NCBI RefSeq assembly: GCF_000499285.1
Contig: NZ_AWUN01000001.1
Coordinates: 248,001-312,000 of the forward strand
Direction of reading: 5' to 3'
Source of the DNA: Bifidobacterium sp. 7101
GTDB lineage: Bacteria > Actinomycetota > Actinomycetes > Actinomycetales > Bifidobacteriaceae
Length of the DNA: 64,000 nucleotides
Positions 44,617 to 52,547 of the stretch are shown here, piece by piece. The notes beneath the pieces were generated by a model. That model saw only the letters and a list, made by a program, of their open reading frames with translations, did no database searches and was not told the DNA's origin. Numbering within the stretch: the first letter of the stretch is position 1; every line of letters starts with the position of its first letter. The translations under genes and the position numbers were made by a program.

Positions 44617-47544
44617 TTGAACCGATTGCATGAAAGGGGCAATAAGGGTCCACGGCATGTGGATCGCCCCATTGTCGCTCTTTTGATAACCCTTCTGGCG
44701 ACCCTGGCCATGGTTGTTCCTCTGGGACTGAGCGCTCTGTCGGCCAACCAAGCCAATGCCATCGATGGGCAAGGCGAGACGGCTAGCAGGAAGCCGCTGC
44801 TCTATAAGATGCTTGGTTACAACGACAAGATCGATTCCTACCAGGATGAGTTGCGCATGGATTTCATCCTGCGCGTGAGGCATAACGATTTCGATCCTAA
44901 TTGCGCCAATGCTACCAACGGTGCCGATACCCAGGGTACTTGTAATTTATCCTTTGTGTATCCGTTCTGGGGTTCGCAAAATCAAACCTGGTATCGCAGG
45001 ATAAAGTATTTGAACACCATAGCTTCAGCATCATCCACAGATAAGCCTTGGTCTGGAGCCGCCAAGTGGGCGAAGAATAGGGATGAGTACTTCACAGTAC
45101 ATAAGATAATTAACTCTGGTTTATATGACTACTTGGCTATTTCCCTTGAAGGTGATTTGAACCTCAGGGATAGTTCCTCCGATCCTTCATACTATAAAGC
45201 TGGTGGTACAAGCGAGCCCTTAAATATCTTCGCGGTCGTTGGCCGACAGCAGGGAGCACTGTCGTGTGGTAGTCCAGGTTCTCCCTGGAATTGGAATTCC
45301 GGAGTTGATGAGTGTGGCAGTTTCGATTCTAAAACCATGATTAATGCGCCGGATAGAACATCCAATATTACCGAATCTTTAACGGCGAGCGGCAAGAACT
45401 TCAAGCTGTATATGGGGGACTGCCTAGGCTCGGATGCTAATCTTCAATGCAGCGGACCGTACTCCTGGATCGGATGGGATGACCAGCCGAAGCTCTACGA
45501 TGGGAATCAAGCTAACTGGGGCATGGTGACCGATTATGGCTTTCCCGCCTATTCTGACGTTGATGATGGAAACATTGTTGGAAATGTCAACGGTACTCAA
45601 CCAGGGGTGGCACCGGCACGCTCTTTCTTCGTGTATTGGGAAAACCCTAGGGGAGGCAATGTCGGTAAGGGCATATGCTCTGAGACCACGTCATACTACT
45701 ATCAATGGGTAGGTCTTAAAAACAATACTCAATGGGTGCCTGTCGATGATCTGACCCCTGAGCCGATCCTGGTGGAGGGTCAGAAGCCGAGTCCGAACAC
45801 ATTGACCACTACTACTTGGACCCAAGGAATAGTCGATGCTAATGCGGCCTTCAATTTGCCTAAACAGCCGAATAATTCCAATGAGATGTTTGCAACGGAT
45901 AAGAACGGCCAGCCTATGCCCGCCCAGAATGCTGACGGTTCCATTGACTTCAAGAAGGCCAAGGAAGACCAGGGTCTGGACGGCTATTTCAAGCTGGTTA
46001 CTTGGCCCGTGACCAAGAACTTGAACGACACTGGCACCGCCAACAACTGCAATGTCAATCCCGAAGTATATAACCCCATGCGCAAGGGTCTCGCAGGCAT
46101 CGATGATGCCATGTCTGAAGCGAAAAAAGATGAGAACTTGACTGCAGGATGGACCATCGACACTGCCTTCTACAAGTATGATGTGCCTCGTCCCGATGAT
46201 CCGGCCATCACCAACATCCAGAATAATGCGGACGGCTCCTTGAATGCCTCGGGAAGCGTCTATACCGGCAACCTTGATCCTGTGGTCAGCGGTGAGTGCA
46301 CTCCCTCCAAAGATGACACGCATCCCAACACGGTTACTCTATTCGGAGAAGATACCGGCAATCCTTTCAAGGAGGGGCAGAGCAAGAACAGTGACGACCT
46401 GGTGAAAAGCTCGGACTCTTGGGGGTTCAAGCTGGGAGAGGCCGTATGCAATGCGGATCCCAAGAGCAAACAGGGAGGGTCCTGGCAGATACAGGACACC
46501 AATAAGCAGTATCCGTCGCCGGATCCGGGCAACAAGTACAACGGCTACAGGCGTTATCATGCCTGGGTGACTGAGTCCGCCTCCGGGTTCGGCTTGACCT
46601 CCTTCTTCTCGAACATAGGAACAGCCTATTTCGTCTCCAACGAGAAGGCTCCGGACGGCAAGCTTTCTGTCACGGTGCCTCATACCATCAACGGGAGCCT
46701 GCCGGCGAGCTCGGTCGTCACCTTCAAGGGCACTGTTTCACCTATAAATATGGCCTGGTCCTCGGGAGGGCTGGGGATGACTGATTCCAGGATGGCTGTT
46801 TCCATGAAGCAGAATGCTGCCTCGGATTGGACGCCCTTGCTGACTACTCCGGCCAACACCTTCCAGAGGGATGCGGCGGTCGGCACCACGTCTTCCGTCA
46901 CGGATTCCACGACGGGTCTCGCGCTGAGCCTGACCAAGACGGCGGCTTCCACCTGGTCCTGGTCGCTGAATATTCCTGCCGGCAGGTTCACCGGCTACAA
47001 CGGCAGCGACGAAACGCAGACCTATACCTTCCAGGTCAAGATTGTCAACCCTCTGAATGTCCCTTCGGATCCGGCTTCCATAGAGCGGAAGGTCGATATG
47101 ACGCCGACTACGCTGGCTTTGGAGCGGTATGACGTCTTCCAGGTGGCGGGCAAGGCCTATAAGTATGTCAATGGGAACACCAGGGTTCCTGAGACCAAGG
47201 GCACCTTGGTCCATATAACCTGGCCCGGTAATAGCAGTACGGATGTCACTGTGGGAGACCAGGGTTCGTGGCAGGCGGTTCCTCCTGAGGGCATCAATCA
47301 GGGAAAATTCACCGCTCGGGTTGCCTCCGACGATGCTGAGAGCACTGATCCCCAAAGTGGCAACTTCCACGGAGGAAACGAGTCAGCTGCAGTGTCTCAC
47401 TCGTTGGAGTTCCGGCCGTCCAATTCTGCCCTGCCCTTTGCTGGAGGATGGCCGCTTTCCGTGCTCAAGATTCTGGTGATGCTGACACTGGGTCTGGTGG
47501 GCTTCGTGGCCTGTCTAAGGAACAGGCAGGAGATCCGATACTGA
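44617..47544 (+). CDS. Surface protein with variant LPFAG sorting motif, array copy 4
   Basis: This is a 975-residue paralogue starting at TTG (a GTG just upstream is also possible) after GGGGGG. The signal peptide ends at SANQANA. The first half is type B near the start (KYLNTIASASSTDKPWSG) but has type A features later (YMGDCLGS, FPAYSD), so it is a mosaic. All ten cysteines are kept. The sorting signal reads LPFAG instead of LPLTG, with Thr replaced by Ala at the sortase cleavage site, and the tail is RNRQEIRY. It is the most diverged copy; it may be anchored by a different sortase, poorly anchored, or left in the membrane. Confidence 0.85.
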   Translation: MNRLHERGNKGPRHVDRPIVALLITLLATLAMVVPLGLSALSANQANAIDGQGETASRKPLLYKMLGYNDKIDSYQDELRMDFILRVRHNDFDPNCANATNGADTQGTCNLSFVYPFWGSQNQTWYRRIKYLNTIASASSTDKPWSGAAKWAKNRDEYFTVHKIINSGLYDYLAISLEGDLNLRDSSSDPSYYKAGGTSEPLNIFAVVGRQQGALSCGSPGSPWNWNSGVDECGSFDSKTMINAPDRTSNITESLTASGKNFKLYMGDCLGSDANLQCSGPYSWIGWDDQPKLYDGNQANWGMVTDYGFPAYSDVDDGNIVGNVNGTQPGVAPARSFFVYWENPRGGNVGKGICSETTSYYYQWVGLKNNTQWVPVDDLTPEPILVEGQKPSPNTLTTTTWTQGIVDANAAFNLPKQPNNSNEMFATDKNGQPMPAQNADGSIDFKKAKEDQGLDGYFKLVTWPVTKNLNDTGTANNCNVNPEVYNPMRKGLAGIDDAMSEAKKDENLTAGWTIDTAFYKYDVPRPDDPAITNIQNNADGSLNASGSVYTGNLDPVVSGECTPSKDDTHPNTVTLFGEDTGNPFKEGQSKNSDDLVKSSDSWGFKLGEAVCNADPKSKQGGSWQIQDTNKQYPSPDPGNKYNGYRRYHAWVTESASGFGLTSFFSNIGTAYFVSNEKAPDGKLSVTVPHTINGSLPASSVVTFKGTVSPINMAWSSGGLGMTDSRMAVSMKQNAASDWTPLLTTPANTFQRDAAVGTTSSVTDSTTGLALSLTKTAASTWSWSLNIPAGRFTGYNGSDETQTYTFQVKIVNPLNVPSDPASIERKVDMTPTTLALERYDVFQVAGKAYKYVNGNTRVPETKGTLVHITWPGNSSTDVTVGDQGSWQAVPPEGINQGKFTARVASDDAESTDPQSGNFHGGNESAAVSHSLEFRPSNSALPFAGGWPLSVLKILVMLTLGLVGFVACLRNRQEIRY

Positions 47545-47561
47545 TTCTCCGGTGACACAAG

Positions 47562-47621
47562 GCAGGGCCTGTGCTCACTTCCTAGAAATTTGGGAGATGA
47601 GGGCAGGCCCTGCTTGTGTTT
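47562..47621 (+). terminator. Terminator after surface-protein copy 4
   Basis: A perfect 10-bp stem pairs GCAGGGCCTG (47562-47571) with CAGGCCCTGC (47604-47613), with further inner pairing, followed by TTGTGTTT. Confidence 0.75.
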
Positions 47622-47627
47622 CCTATA

Positions 47628-47660
47628 CGCGAGACGGGATTTAAGCTCGGACGTCTGAAG
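47628..47660 (-). pseudogene. Remnant of a tRNA-Leu gene
   Basis: The 33 bases starting CGCGAGACGGGA and ending ACGTCTGAAG match the 3' half of the intact tRNA-Leu at 50981-51013 with several substitutions, including a damaged T-loop. The 5' half, with anticodon and D-arm, is absent. Confidence 0.7.
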
Positions 47661-47675
47661 GGTAGTTGATGGAAG

Positions 47676-47737
47676 AGCCGTTTGGCAGGATCGAACTGTT
47701 AATGAGAGAGACGCTCTGCCAACTGAACTAAAGTGGC
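47676..47737 (-). pseudogene. Decayed tRNA-Thr gene
   Basis: This 62-base sequence keeps the acceptor end AAGTGGC, the D-arm (CTCTGCCAACTGA on the plus strand) and part of the T-arm of the intact tRNA-Thr at 51100-51172. It has lost about 11 bases covering part of the anticodon arm and variable loop, and has a mismatched acceptor stem. It cannot fold as a functional tRNA. Confidence 0.85.
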
Positions 47738-47991
47738 CTCCACCCCCAACGCAGACCAGCCGGATGAAGACTGTAAACGTTCACGAAATACCGGTCGCGA
47801 AATACCTGTCGTGGAACAGGCTATATAAACTCCAGATAATGCTTGCAATTTCAGTCTTCGTAAAGTGCGTAAGAAAAAGCGAAGATGCTATTTTTTTATC
47901 TCTATGATAGAGTCGAGACAGTTGGGGACAAATTAAAAGCAAAGTAGAGCCGCTCTAAGGGATAATTGTATCTTGATTTGGGGGTATTGTA
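47738..47991 (+). promoter_or_regulatory. Leader/promoter region of surface-protein copy 5
   Basis: Apart from the tRNA relics to its left this segment holds no gene. It carries the copy-1-type promoter: GCGAAGATGC, T7 (47891-47897), TATGAT (47903-47908), then TTGGGGACAAATTAAAAGCA and GGGGG before the TTG start. CTCCACCCCCAACGCAGACC after the tRNA-Thr relic resembles the flank of the intact tRNA-Thr. Confidence 0.55.
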
Positions 47992-50925
47992 TTGAAGCGA
48001 TTGCAAGAACGGAGCGCCAAGGGTCCGCAGCATGTCAGCCGTCAGATCATCGCCGTTCTGGTAACCCTTCTGGCGACGCTGGCCATGGTTATTCCGCTTG
48101 GGCTGAGCGCCCTTTCGGCCAATCGGGCCAATGCCGTTGATGGACAGGACGAAACGGCCAGTAGAACACCGAAGCTCTATAGGATGATGGCCTTCAACGA
48201 CAGGATCGATGCCTACCAGGATGAGCTGCGCATGGACTTCATCCTGCGCGTAAAGCACAATGAATTTAAACCGGATTGCGTCGGTGTTGGTGGGACTGAC
48301 ACCAAAAATCCGTCACAATGCAATCTATCTTTCATCTATCAGTTTGTTGGTTCTGACAACCCTGGCTATTACAGACGCGTGCGGTATATGAACACCATTA
48401 CTCCAGATGATTACGTAGACAGCAATAAAAATGCCAATGCTTATGATGGGGCCTTAGCCTGGGCTAGGAATCAGGATGAGTTCTTCACCGTTCACAAGAT
48501 AATCAATTCTGGTTTGTATGACTACCTGACCATATCCATTGAGGGTGACATGAATATCGCAGATTCGTCCAAAGATCCTGCGAAATTTGCGGTTGGCGGT
48601 CACCCCGAGCCCTTGAATGTCTTCGCCATCGTTGGTGACCAGAATAAGGCCCTGTCTTGCGGTAGTTCTTCCTGGTCCTGGACTACCAATAACTGCAGCA
48701 ATTTTGATCCTGCTTCCATGAGTGATTTACAGGCTCAGGATAGATATTCAAATATCACGGCAAGCATGTCCCAGGACAAACAGATGAAGGTGTATATGGG
48801 TTACTGCTTGGACAGCAAAGCAGATATGAAGTGCAGTGGCCCGTATTCTTGGGTCGGTTGGGACGCCAACCCAAATCTCTACCAAAACAATCAGGCTAAC
48901 TGGGGCATGGTGACAGATTACGGTTTTCCTGACTATAAGGGCAATGCTACTGGGCAAATCAATGGTACTGCTCCGGGCACAGCCCCGGCACGGTCATTCT
49001 TCGTGTACTGGTTGAATCCGCGTGGCAGTACAAATGATAATCCTGATGGCATATGTTCTGAGACCAATTCGTACTATTACCAGTGGGTGGCTCTCAAGGA
49101 TAGTGAATGGGTTCCTGTCAATGAGCTGACCCCTGAGCCGGTCCTGGTGACAGGCCAGCAGCCGTCTCCTAATACGGCGACTACCACGACCAGCAAGGCA
49201 GCCCAAGTCAGTAAGTATTCCGCTTTCAACGTGAGCCCAAAGGATCCGAGGTATCTCGACAACCCCAACGTGCTTTTTGCAACCGACAAGGATGGCAATC
49301 CTATGCCTGCTCAGAAGGATGATGGCGGGATTGATTTCAAGCTGGCCAAGGAGAAGCAGGATCTTGACGGTTACTTCAAGATGGTCACCTGGCCTGTTAC
49401 CACCAATCGGGACGGCAGCGCTTGTACCGTCAGTCCTGAAGTGTACAACCCCGAGAGCGCTGGTCTTGTAGGGATAAACGATGGTATGTCCACCGTTGAG
49501 AAGGATACGAATATCGCTGCGGGCTGGACGATTAATAGTGCCTTTTATAAGTATGATGTGCCCCGTCCCGATGATCCGACCATCACGAAGATCGAGAATG
49601 ATACTGATGCCGGCTTGGATGCTTCGGGTAGCGTGTATACGACCAAGCTTGATCCGGTAATCAGCGGTGAGTGCACGCCCTCCAAGGATGCTGCACGTCC
49701 CAACAAGGTCACTCTCTACGGCGAGGATCCCAACAATCCTATTGTGGAGGGGCAGGGCGCAAATGGCGATGACCTGGTGAAAAGCTCGGACACCTGGGGA
49801 TTCAGGCTGGGCGAAACCGTATGCGAGGTCGACACTGGCAGCAAGCAGGGAGGCTCCTGGCGGATACATGACACGAACAAGCTGTATCCGTCCCCGGACC
49901 CGGGCAACAAGTACAGCGGCTATAGGCGTTATCATGCCTGGGTGACTGAGTCTATTTCCGGGTTCGGCCTGACCTCCTTCTTCTCGAATATCGGCACGGC
50001 TTATTTCGTCTCCGGCGAGAACGTGCCGGATGCAACTAAGTTCTCGGTCACGGTGCCCCATACGGTCAACGGGAGCCTGCCGACGGATTCGGTCGTTGTG
50101 TTCAAGGGCGAAGTGTCTCCTATATATACAGCCTGGTCTTCGGGGGGTCTGGGGATGGCTGACTCGAGGATGGTCGTTTCGATGAAGCAGAAGACCGCGT
50201 CGGATTGGACGCCCCTGCTGACCACCCCGGCCAACACCTTCCAAAGGGATGCGGCTGTCGGCACTGCTTCTTCCGCCGAAGATCCTGCGACAGGTCTCAC
50301 GCTGGACTTGACCAAGACGACGGCTTCCACTTGGTCCTGGTCGCTGAATATCCCTGCTGATAAGTTCACCGGCTACACAGGCGGTGACGAGACGCAGACG
50401 TACGACTTCCAGGTTGAGATGATCAACCCGATGAATATCCGCTCGGGCCCGGCCTCCATTGAGCGGAAGGTCGACATGACGCCGACTACGCTGGCCCTGG
50501 AGCGGTATGACGTTTTCCAGGTGGCGGGCAAAGCCTACAAGTATGTGGACGGGGATACGAAGATTCCCGAGACCAAGGGGACCGTGGTCCACATAACCTG
50601 GCCCGGCAATGGCAATAACAGCACCGATGTCGTTGTTGGGGACAATGGTTCATGGCAGGCGGTTCCTCCCGAGGGAATCAACCAGGGCGAGTTTACCGCT
50701 CAGGTGCATTCCGATGATGCTGAAGGCGCTGACGCGCAGGGCCGGTTCCAGGGCGGGAACCAGTCGGCTTCGGTGTCGCATGAGTTGGAGTTCCGTCCGT
50801 CCAACTCTGCTTTGCCCCTGACCGGCGGATGGCCGCTTTCGGTGCTCAGGATTCTGCTGCTGATGGCCCTCGGCCTGGTCGGCTTCGTGGCCTGCCTGAG
50901 GAACAAGCAGGAAAGCCGCCACTGA
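47992..50925 (+). CDS. LPXTG-anchored surface protein, array copy 5
   Basis: This is a 977-residue paralogue starting at TTG after GGGGG. The signal peptide ends at SANRANA. The N-terminal half is type A (HPEPLNVFAIVG, YSNITASMSQDKQMKVYM), close to copy 1. From about 48915 to 49230 it switches to copy-3-like sequence (NPDGICSETNSYYYQW, SKAAQVSKYSAFN). It then returns to copy-1-like NVLFATDKDGNPMPAQK. Ten cysteines are conserved. Sorting signal LPLTGGWPLSVLR, tail RNKQESRH. It is followed by a terminator and the tRNA-Leu/tRNA-Thr pair on the other strand. Confidence 0.85.
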   Translation: MKRLQERSAKGPQHVSRQIIAVLVTLLATLAMVIPLGLSALSANRANAVDGQDETASRTPKLYRMMAFNDRIDAYQDELRMDFILRVKHNEFKPDCVGVGGTDTKNPSQCNLSFIYQFVGSDNPGYYRRVRYMNTITPDDYVDSNKNANAYDGALAWARNQDEFFTVHKIINSGLYDYLTISIEGDMNIADSSKDPAKFAVGGHPEPLNVFAIVGDQNKALSCGSSSWSWTTNNCSNFDPASMSDLQAQDRYSNITASMSQDKQMKVYMGYCLDSKADMKCSGPYSWVGWDANPNLYQNNQANWGMVTDYGFPDYKGNATGQINGTAPGTAPARSFFVYWLNPRGSTNDNPDGICSETNSYYYQWVALKDSEWVPVNELTPEPVLVTGQQPSPNTATTTTSKAAQVSKYSAFNVSPKDPRYLDNPNVLFATDKDGNPMPAQKDDGGIDFKLAKEKQDLDGYFKMVTWPVTTNRDGSACTVSPEVYNPESAGLVGINDGMSTVEKDTNIAAGWTINSAFYKYDVPRPDDPTITKIENDTDAGLDASGSVYTTKLDPVISGECTPSKDAARPNKVTLYGEDPNNPIVEGQGANGDDLVKSSDTWGFRLGETVCEVDTGSKQGGSWRIHDTNKLYPSPDPGNKYSGYRRYHAWVTESISGFGLTSFFSNIGTAYFVSGENVPDATKFSVTVPHTVNGSLPTDSVVVFKGEVSPIYTAWSSGGLGMADSRMVVSMKQKTASDWTPLLTTPANTFQRDAAVGTASSAEDPATGLTLDLTKTTASTWSWSLNIPADKFTGYTGGDETQTYDFQVEMINPMNIRSGPASIERKVDMTPTTLALERYDVFQVAGKAYKYVDGDTKIPETKGTVVHITWPGNGNNSTDVVVGDNGSWQAVPPEGINQGEFTAQVHSDDAEGADAQGRFQGGNQSASVSHELEFRPSNSALPLTGGWPLSVLRILLLMALGLVGFVACLRNKQESRH

Positions 50926-50941
50926 CAGCGGAAGTATAAGG

Positions 50942-50970
50942 CAGGGCCTGTTCTTGCAGGCCCTGTTCTT
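50942..50970 (+). terminator. Terminator after surface-protein copy 5
   Basis: CAGGGCCTG (50942-50950) pairs perfectly with CAGGCCCTG (50957-50965) across a six-base loop, followed by TTCTT. It resembles the terminator after copy 4. Confidence 0.75.
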
Positions 50971-50978
50971 AATCCCGG

Positions 50979-51059
50979 TGCGCGAGATGGGACTCGAACC
51001 CACACGTCCGAAGACACAGGAACCTAAATCCTGCGCGGCTACCATTACGCCACTCGCGC
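50979..51059 (-). tRNA. tRNA-Leu (anticodon UAG)
   Basis: The minus strand folds into a class II tRNA. The acceptor stem is GCGCGAG/CTCGCGC with discriminator A. The anticodon stem CAGGA/TCCTG has loop TTTAGGT (anticodon TAG), there is a long variable arm GTCTTCGGAC, and the T-arm is TGGGTTCGAGTCCCA. It reads CUA leucine codons. CCA is not encoded. Confidence 0.93.
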
Positions 51060-51099
51060 GTACGACATACCCTGCCCTTGAAAGGGCAGTTGGTGGAAG

Positions 51100-51172
51100 A
51101 GCCACTTGACAGAATCGAACTGTCGACCTTCTCATTACGAGTGAGACGCTCTGCCAACTGAGCTAAAGTGGC
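51100..51172 (-). tRNA. tRNA-Thr (anticodon CGU)
   Basis: The minus strand folds into a 73-base tRNA. The acceptor is GCCACTT/AAGTGGC with discriminator T, the D-arm contains AGCTCAGTTGGCAGAGC, and the anticodon stem TCTCA/TGAGA has loop CTCGTAA (anticodon CGT). It reads ACG threonine codons. It lies 40 bases upstream of tRNA-Leu on the same strand, and a GC-rich hairpin (51072-51089) sits between them. Confidence 0.93.
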
Positions 51173-51293
51173 CTTCGCCTCCAGTCCGGACCCGCCGGAA
51201 GAAGGCAACATGCTACATCATACTGGATGCGCACGATAAAAACGCCTTGGGCTTCGGGCAAGGGGTGTACAAGCTTCTTGACACAATGGAGGC

Positions 51294-52418
51294 ATGGATC
51301 TCAATGATTTCTATGCCGTCATTCCGGCCGGTGGCGTGGGTACCCGGCTCTGGCCATTGAGCCGCCAGGACCGGCCCAAGTTCCTCTACGATCTGTTGGG
51401 GTCAGGCAGAACAATGATCCAGGGCACCTTTGACCGGCTGGCCGGCATCTGCGGGGCTGACCATGTGGTCGTCTCCACTGGCCAGCGGCATGTGGACCAG
51501 GTGCGTCAGCAGCTTCCGGATCTGGCTGAGGACGCGCTCTTCGCCGAGCCTGTTCCTCGCGACTCCACGGCGGCCATAGCCCTGGCGACTGCTGTGCTGG
51601 CCCACCGACACGGAGGGGAAATCATCGTGGGCTCCTTCGCCGCCGACCACGTCATCAGAGACGACAAAGCGTTCGCAGCCTCGGTGGGGCAGGCGGTGGC
51701 AGCGGCCCGGGCCGGTTATGTGACCACAATAGGCATCGCCGCCTCCCGTCCGTCTACCGCTTTCGGCTACATCCATCAGGGCCCCTCCCTGGCCGATCGC
51801 ATTCCCGGGGCTCCGGATGCCCGCCTGGTCAGCGAATTCGTCGAGAAGCCGGATGCCTCTACGGCTCAGGCCTACCTATCCACAGGGGAGTACCGATGGA
51901 ACGCCGGCATGTTCGTCATGCAAGCGCAGGTGCTCCTGGACTGCCTGCGTCGTTACAAGCCTGAACTCCACACCGCGGTCATGGCCATCGCCCAGGTCTG
52001 GGATCAGGGCGGGCAGGCCCGCAGCCAGGCCATGGAGGAGCACTGGCCCGGCATCGAGAAGATCGCCTTTGACTATGCCGTAGCCGAGCCCCTATCGGCG
52101 GCCGGCGGCGTAGCGGTTGTTCCAGGGGGCTTCGATTGGGATGACATCGGCGACTTCAATTCGGTGGCGGGCCTGTTGCCGTCCTCCAACAGGCGCAATA
52201 TCAAGATTCTGGGTGATGCCGACCGGGTCATGTATCTGGATTCCGCTGGAGACATGGTCGTGCCCGGTTCAGAACGCACGGTCGCCCTTCTGGGTGTGGA
52301 TGACATGATCGTCGTCGACACTCCCGACGCGCTTCTGGTGGCCCCCCGGGCCCGCAGTCAGGAAGTCAAGGACATGGTGGCCAAGCTGGCCCAGTACGGC
52401 TGTGACGACATACTCTGA
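51294..52418 (+). CDS. manC: Mannose-1-phosphate guanylyltransferase
   Basis: This enzyme makes GDP-mannose from GTP and mannose 1-phosphate for glycan synthesis. The 374-residue protein has the nucleotidyltransferase signature VIPAGGVGTRLWPLSRQDRP, SFAADHVIRDD, VEKPDASTAQAYL and EYRWNAGMFVM. It lacks the C-terminal isomerase domain of bifunctional ManC. The following gene, pgi, is separate by 129 bases. GGAGG lies very close to the ATG, but the homology begins there. Confidence 0.88.
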   Translation: MDLNDFYAVIPAGGVGTRLWPLSRQDRPKFLYDLLGSGRTMIQGTFDRLAGICGADHVVVSTGQRHVDQVRQQLPDLAEDALFAEPVPRDSTAAIALATAVLAHRHGGEIIVGSFAADHVIRDDKAFAASVGQAVAAARAGYVTTIGIAASRPSTAFGYIHQGPSLADRIPGAPDARLVSEFVEKPDASTAQAYLSTGEYRWNAGMFVMQAQVLLDCLRRYKPELHTAVMAIAQVWDQGGQARSQAMEEHWPGIEKIAFDYAVAEPLSAAGGVAVVPGGFDWDDIGDFNSVAGLLPSSNRRNIKILGDADRVMYLDSAGDMVVPGSERTVALLGVDDMIVVDTPDALLVAPRARSQEVKDMVAKLAQYGCDDIL

Positions 52419-52547
52419 GAGCAATCTGGCTTGGCTAAGAAAATTGACTGATTTTGTTGCCTTCTGTCTGCTTTTGTGAGTAGTTTGGGTTACAGAACCG
52501 GGTGCTCGTCAGACCGGGCATCACCTCATGAAAGGACCCGAACAACC

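Larger units (their letters stand above)
34783..50925 (+). repeat. Tandem array of five paralogous LPXTG surface-protein genes
   Basis: Five genes of 2.9 kb lie head to tail, spaced 330-450 bases apart. They share signal peptide, leader, domain order and sorting signal. The C-terminal halves are nearly identical at DNA level, for example GGGCTGGGGATGACGGATTC in copies 1, 2 and 3 (near 36930, 40240 and 43510). The N-terminal halves diverge into two types. Intergenic segments are also related. The intact tRNA-Leu/tRNA-Thr pair lies just to the right, and a decayed pair sits between copies 4 and 5. Confidence 0.95.

Noticed and set aside
34783-50925. Array as a prophage or transposon cargo
   Set aside because: No integrase, transposase, phage gene or terminal repeat is seen. 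The tRNA relics suggest segmental duplication rather than site-specific insertion.
51072-51089. Terminator between the tRNA genes
   Set aside because: CTGCCCTT/AGGGCAG pairs well, but no U-tract follows on the minus strand. It is more likely a processing stem of a joint tRNA transcript.
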